In this document: positions 63,606-64,000 of the stretch, piece after piece
Layout: the number at the start of each line of letters is the position of its first letter
Numbering within the stretch: position 1 is the first letter of the stretch
Assembly: GCF_947242115.1 (NCBI RefSeq)
Contig: NC_074716.1
Location: 2,611,501 to 2,675,500, forward strand
From: Biomphalaria glabrata
Taxonomy: Eukaryota; Mollusca; Gastropoda; Planorbidae
DNA length: 64,000 nt
Reading direction: 5' to 3'
Translations under genes and position numbers: made by a program
The notes under the pieces: model-generated
Told to the model about the DNA's origin: nothing
Seen by the model: only the letters and a program-made list of their open reading frames with translations
Databases searched by the model: none

Positions 63606-64000
63606 TACAAACAGCAATATTCTTGCAAAAAGGTATGAAATTCGAGTCCGAAGATAAGTGAGGAATGCAGTATTTCCTTTGCTGTGCAGCCCCAACTGTG
63701 ACCTACATATTTTGCCACATCCAGGGCAAGCATAACCATTGTCCGCAGGTGGCCGATTTAGATTTTCTTTTCGCCGTCTGCGTTTGTTCTCGGCAGCAGA
63801 TTTTCTTTTGGTCTCAAATGTGTATCTCGCGGCCTTCGTGAGAGACCTCCAGCTGTCTCGTTCTGAGGCCGCATGCAACCAGGTGCTCTCTTCTATGTCA
63901 GCCAAGGAAAGTTGACGACTAGGCTGGTCTTTGAAGAATTTCCGTGGAGCGCCTCTGTTACGTCGACCACATTTTAGCTCACAAAAAAAGACTGCCTTTG
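63570..64000 (-). pseudogene. RL LINE ORF C-terminus, inverted, runs off the window end
   Basis: On minus from 64000: RGAPRKFFKDQPSRQLSLAD, IEESTWLHAASERDSWRSL, YTFETKRKSAAENKRRRRKE, then NGYACPGCGKICRSQLGLHS, a C2H2-type finger whose last histidine region is broken. It is the best copy of the RL 3' coding end. It meets the plus-strand RL fragment tail to tail near 63600. The rest lies beyond the window. Confidence 0.85.

Overview
The window looks like nuclear DNA from a mollusc, most likely a freshwater pulmonate snail of the Biomphalaria/Bulinus/Physella kind. It is AT-rich, has host genes split by GT-AG introns, and is crowded with LINEs, tRNA-derived SINEs, hAT-type miniature elements and minisatellites that I associate with gastropod genomes. 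The species is an inference; the host-gene structures are read directly. No bacterial genes, rRNA, CRISPR array or intact tRNA was seen.

Host genes. (1) A five-exon gene on + (24365-31231) encodes a 374-residue soluble protein. All splice phases agree. Its introns are mostly transposon sequence plus a minisatellite made from its own exon 3/intron 3 junction. (2) Two paralogous three-exon genes on - (33814-36644 and 52012-56828) encode nearly identical 96-residue secreted peptides with eight cysteines. Between them I count 17 synonymous and 2 amino-acid differences, the same splice phases and a TATA box at the same distance, but unrelated introns.

Repeat families, named here for cross-reference. 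JL: a Jockey/CR1-group LINE, about 17 mostly 5'-truncated copies, whose best-preserved ends are a TAAGA microsatellite. RL: RTE-like LINE pieces (8.5-9.9, 12.5-13.1, 32.3, 51.7, 59-64 kb), some ending in a C2H2 zinc finger. S1, S2, S3: tRNA-derived SINE families. R1, R2, R3: dispersed repeats of unknown class. M1 (ends with GGTTCTCAACC), M2 (CGTAGCTAGG) and M3 (CAGGGCCGG): hAT-type elements, several with 8-bp target duplications. M4: a 73-bp element with TTAA target duplications. H: a Helitron-like unit in tandem at 58.6-63.6 kb.

Layout. 0-5 kb: small repeats and SINEs. 5-13 kb: a composite element, three minisatellites and RL pieces. 13-24 kb: AT-rich sequence with JL, S1, M1-M3, a minisatellite and a CTAGA-rich stretch. 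24-31 kb: the 374-residue gene. 32-37 kb: peptide gene A. 37-52 kb: dense repeats including a hAT transposon nested in a JL copy. 52-57 kb: peptide gene B, with a solo LTR in intron 1. 57-64 kb: JL, M1 and the H array with captured RL pieces.

The best candidates for new biology are the peptide gene pair and the array of about 25 copies of a splice-donor junction in the 374-residue gene.
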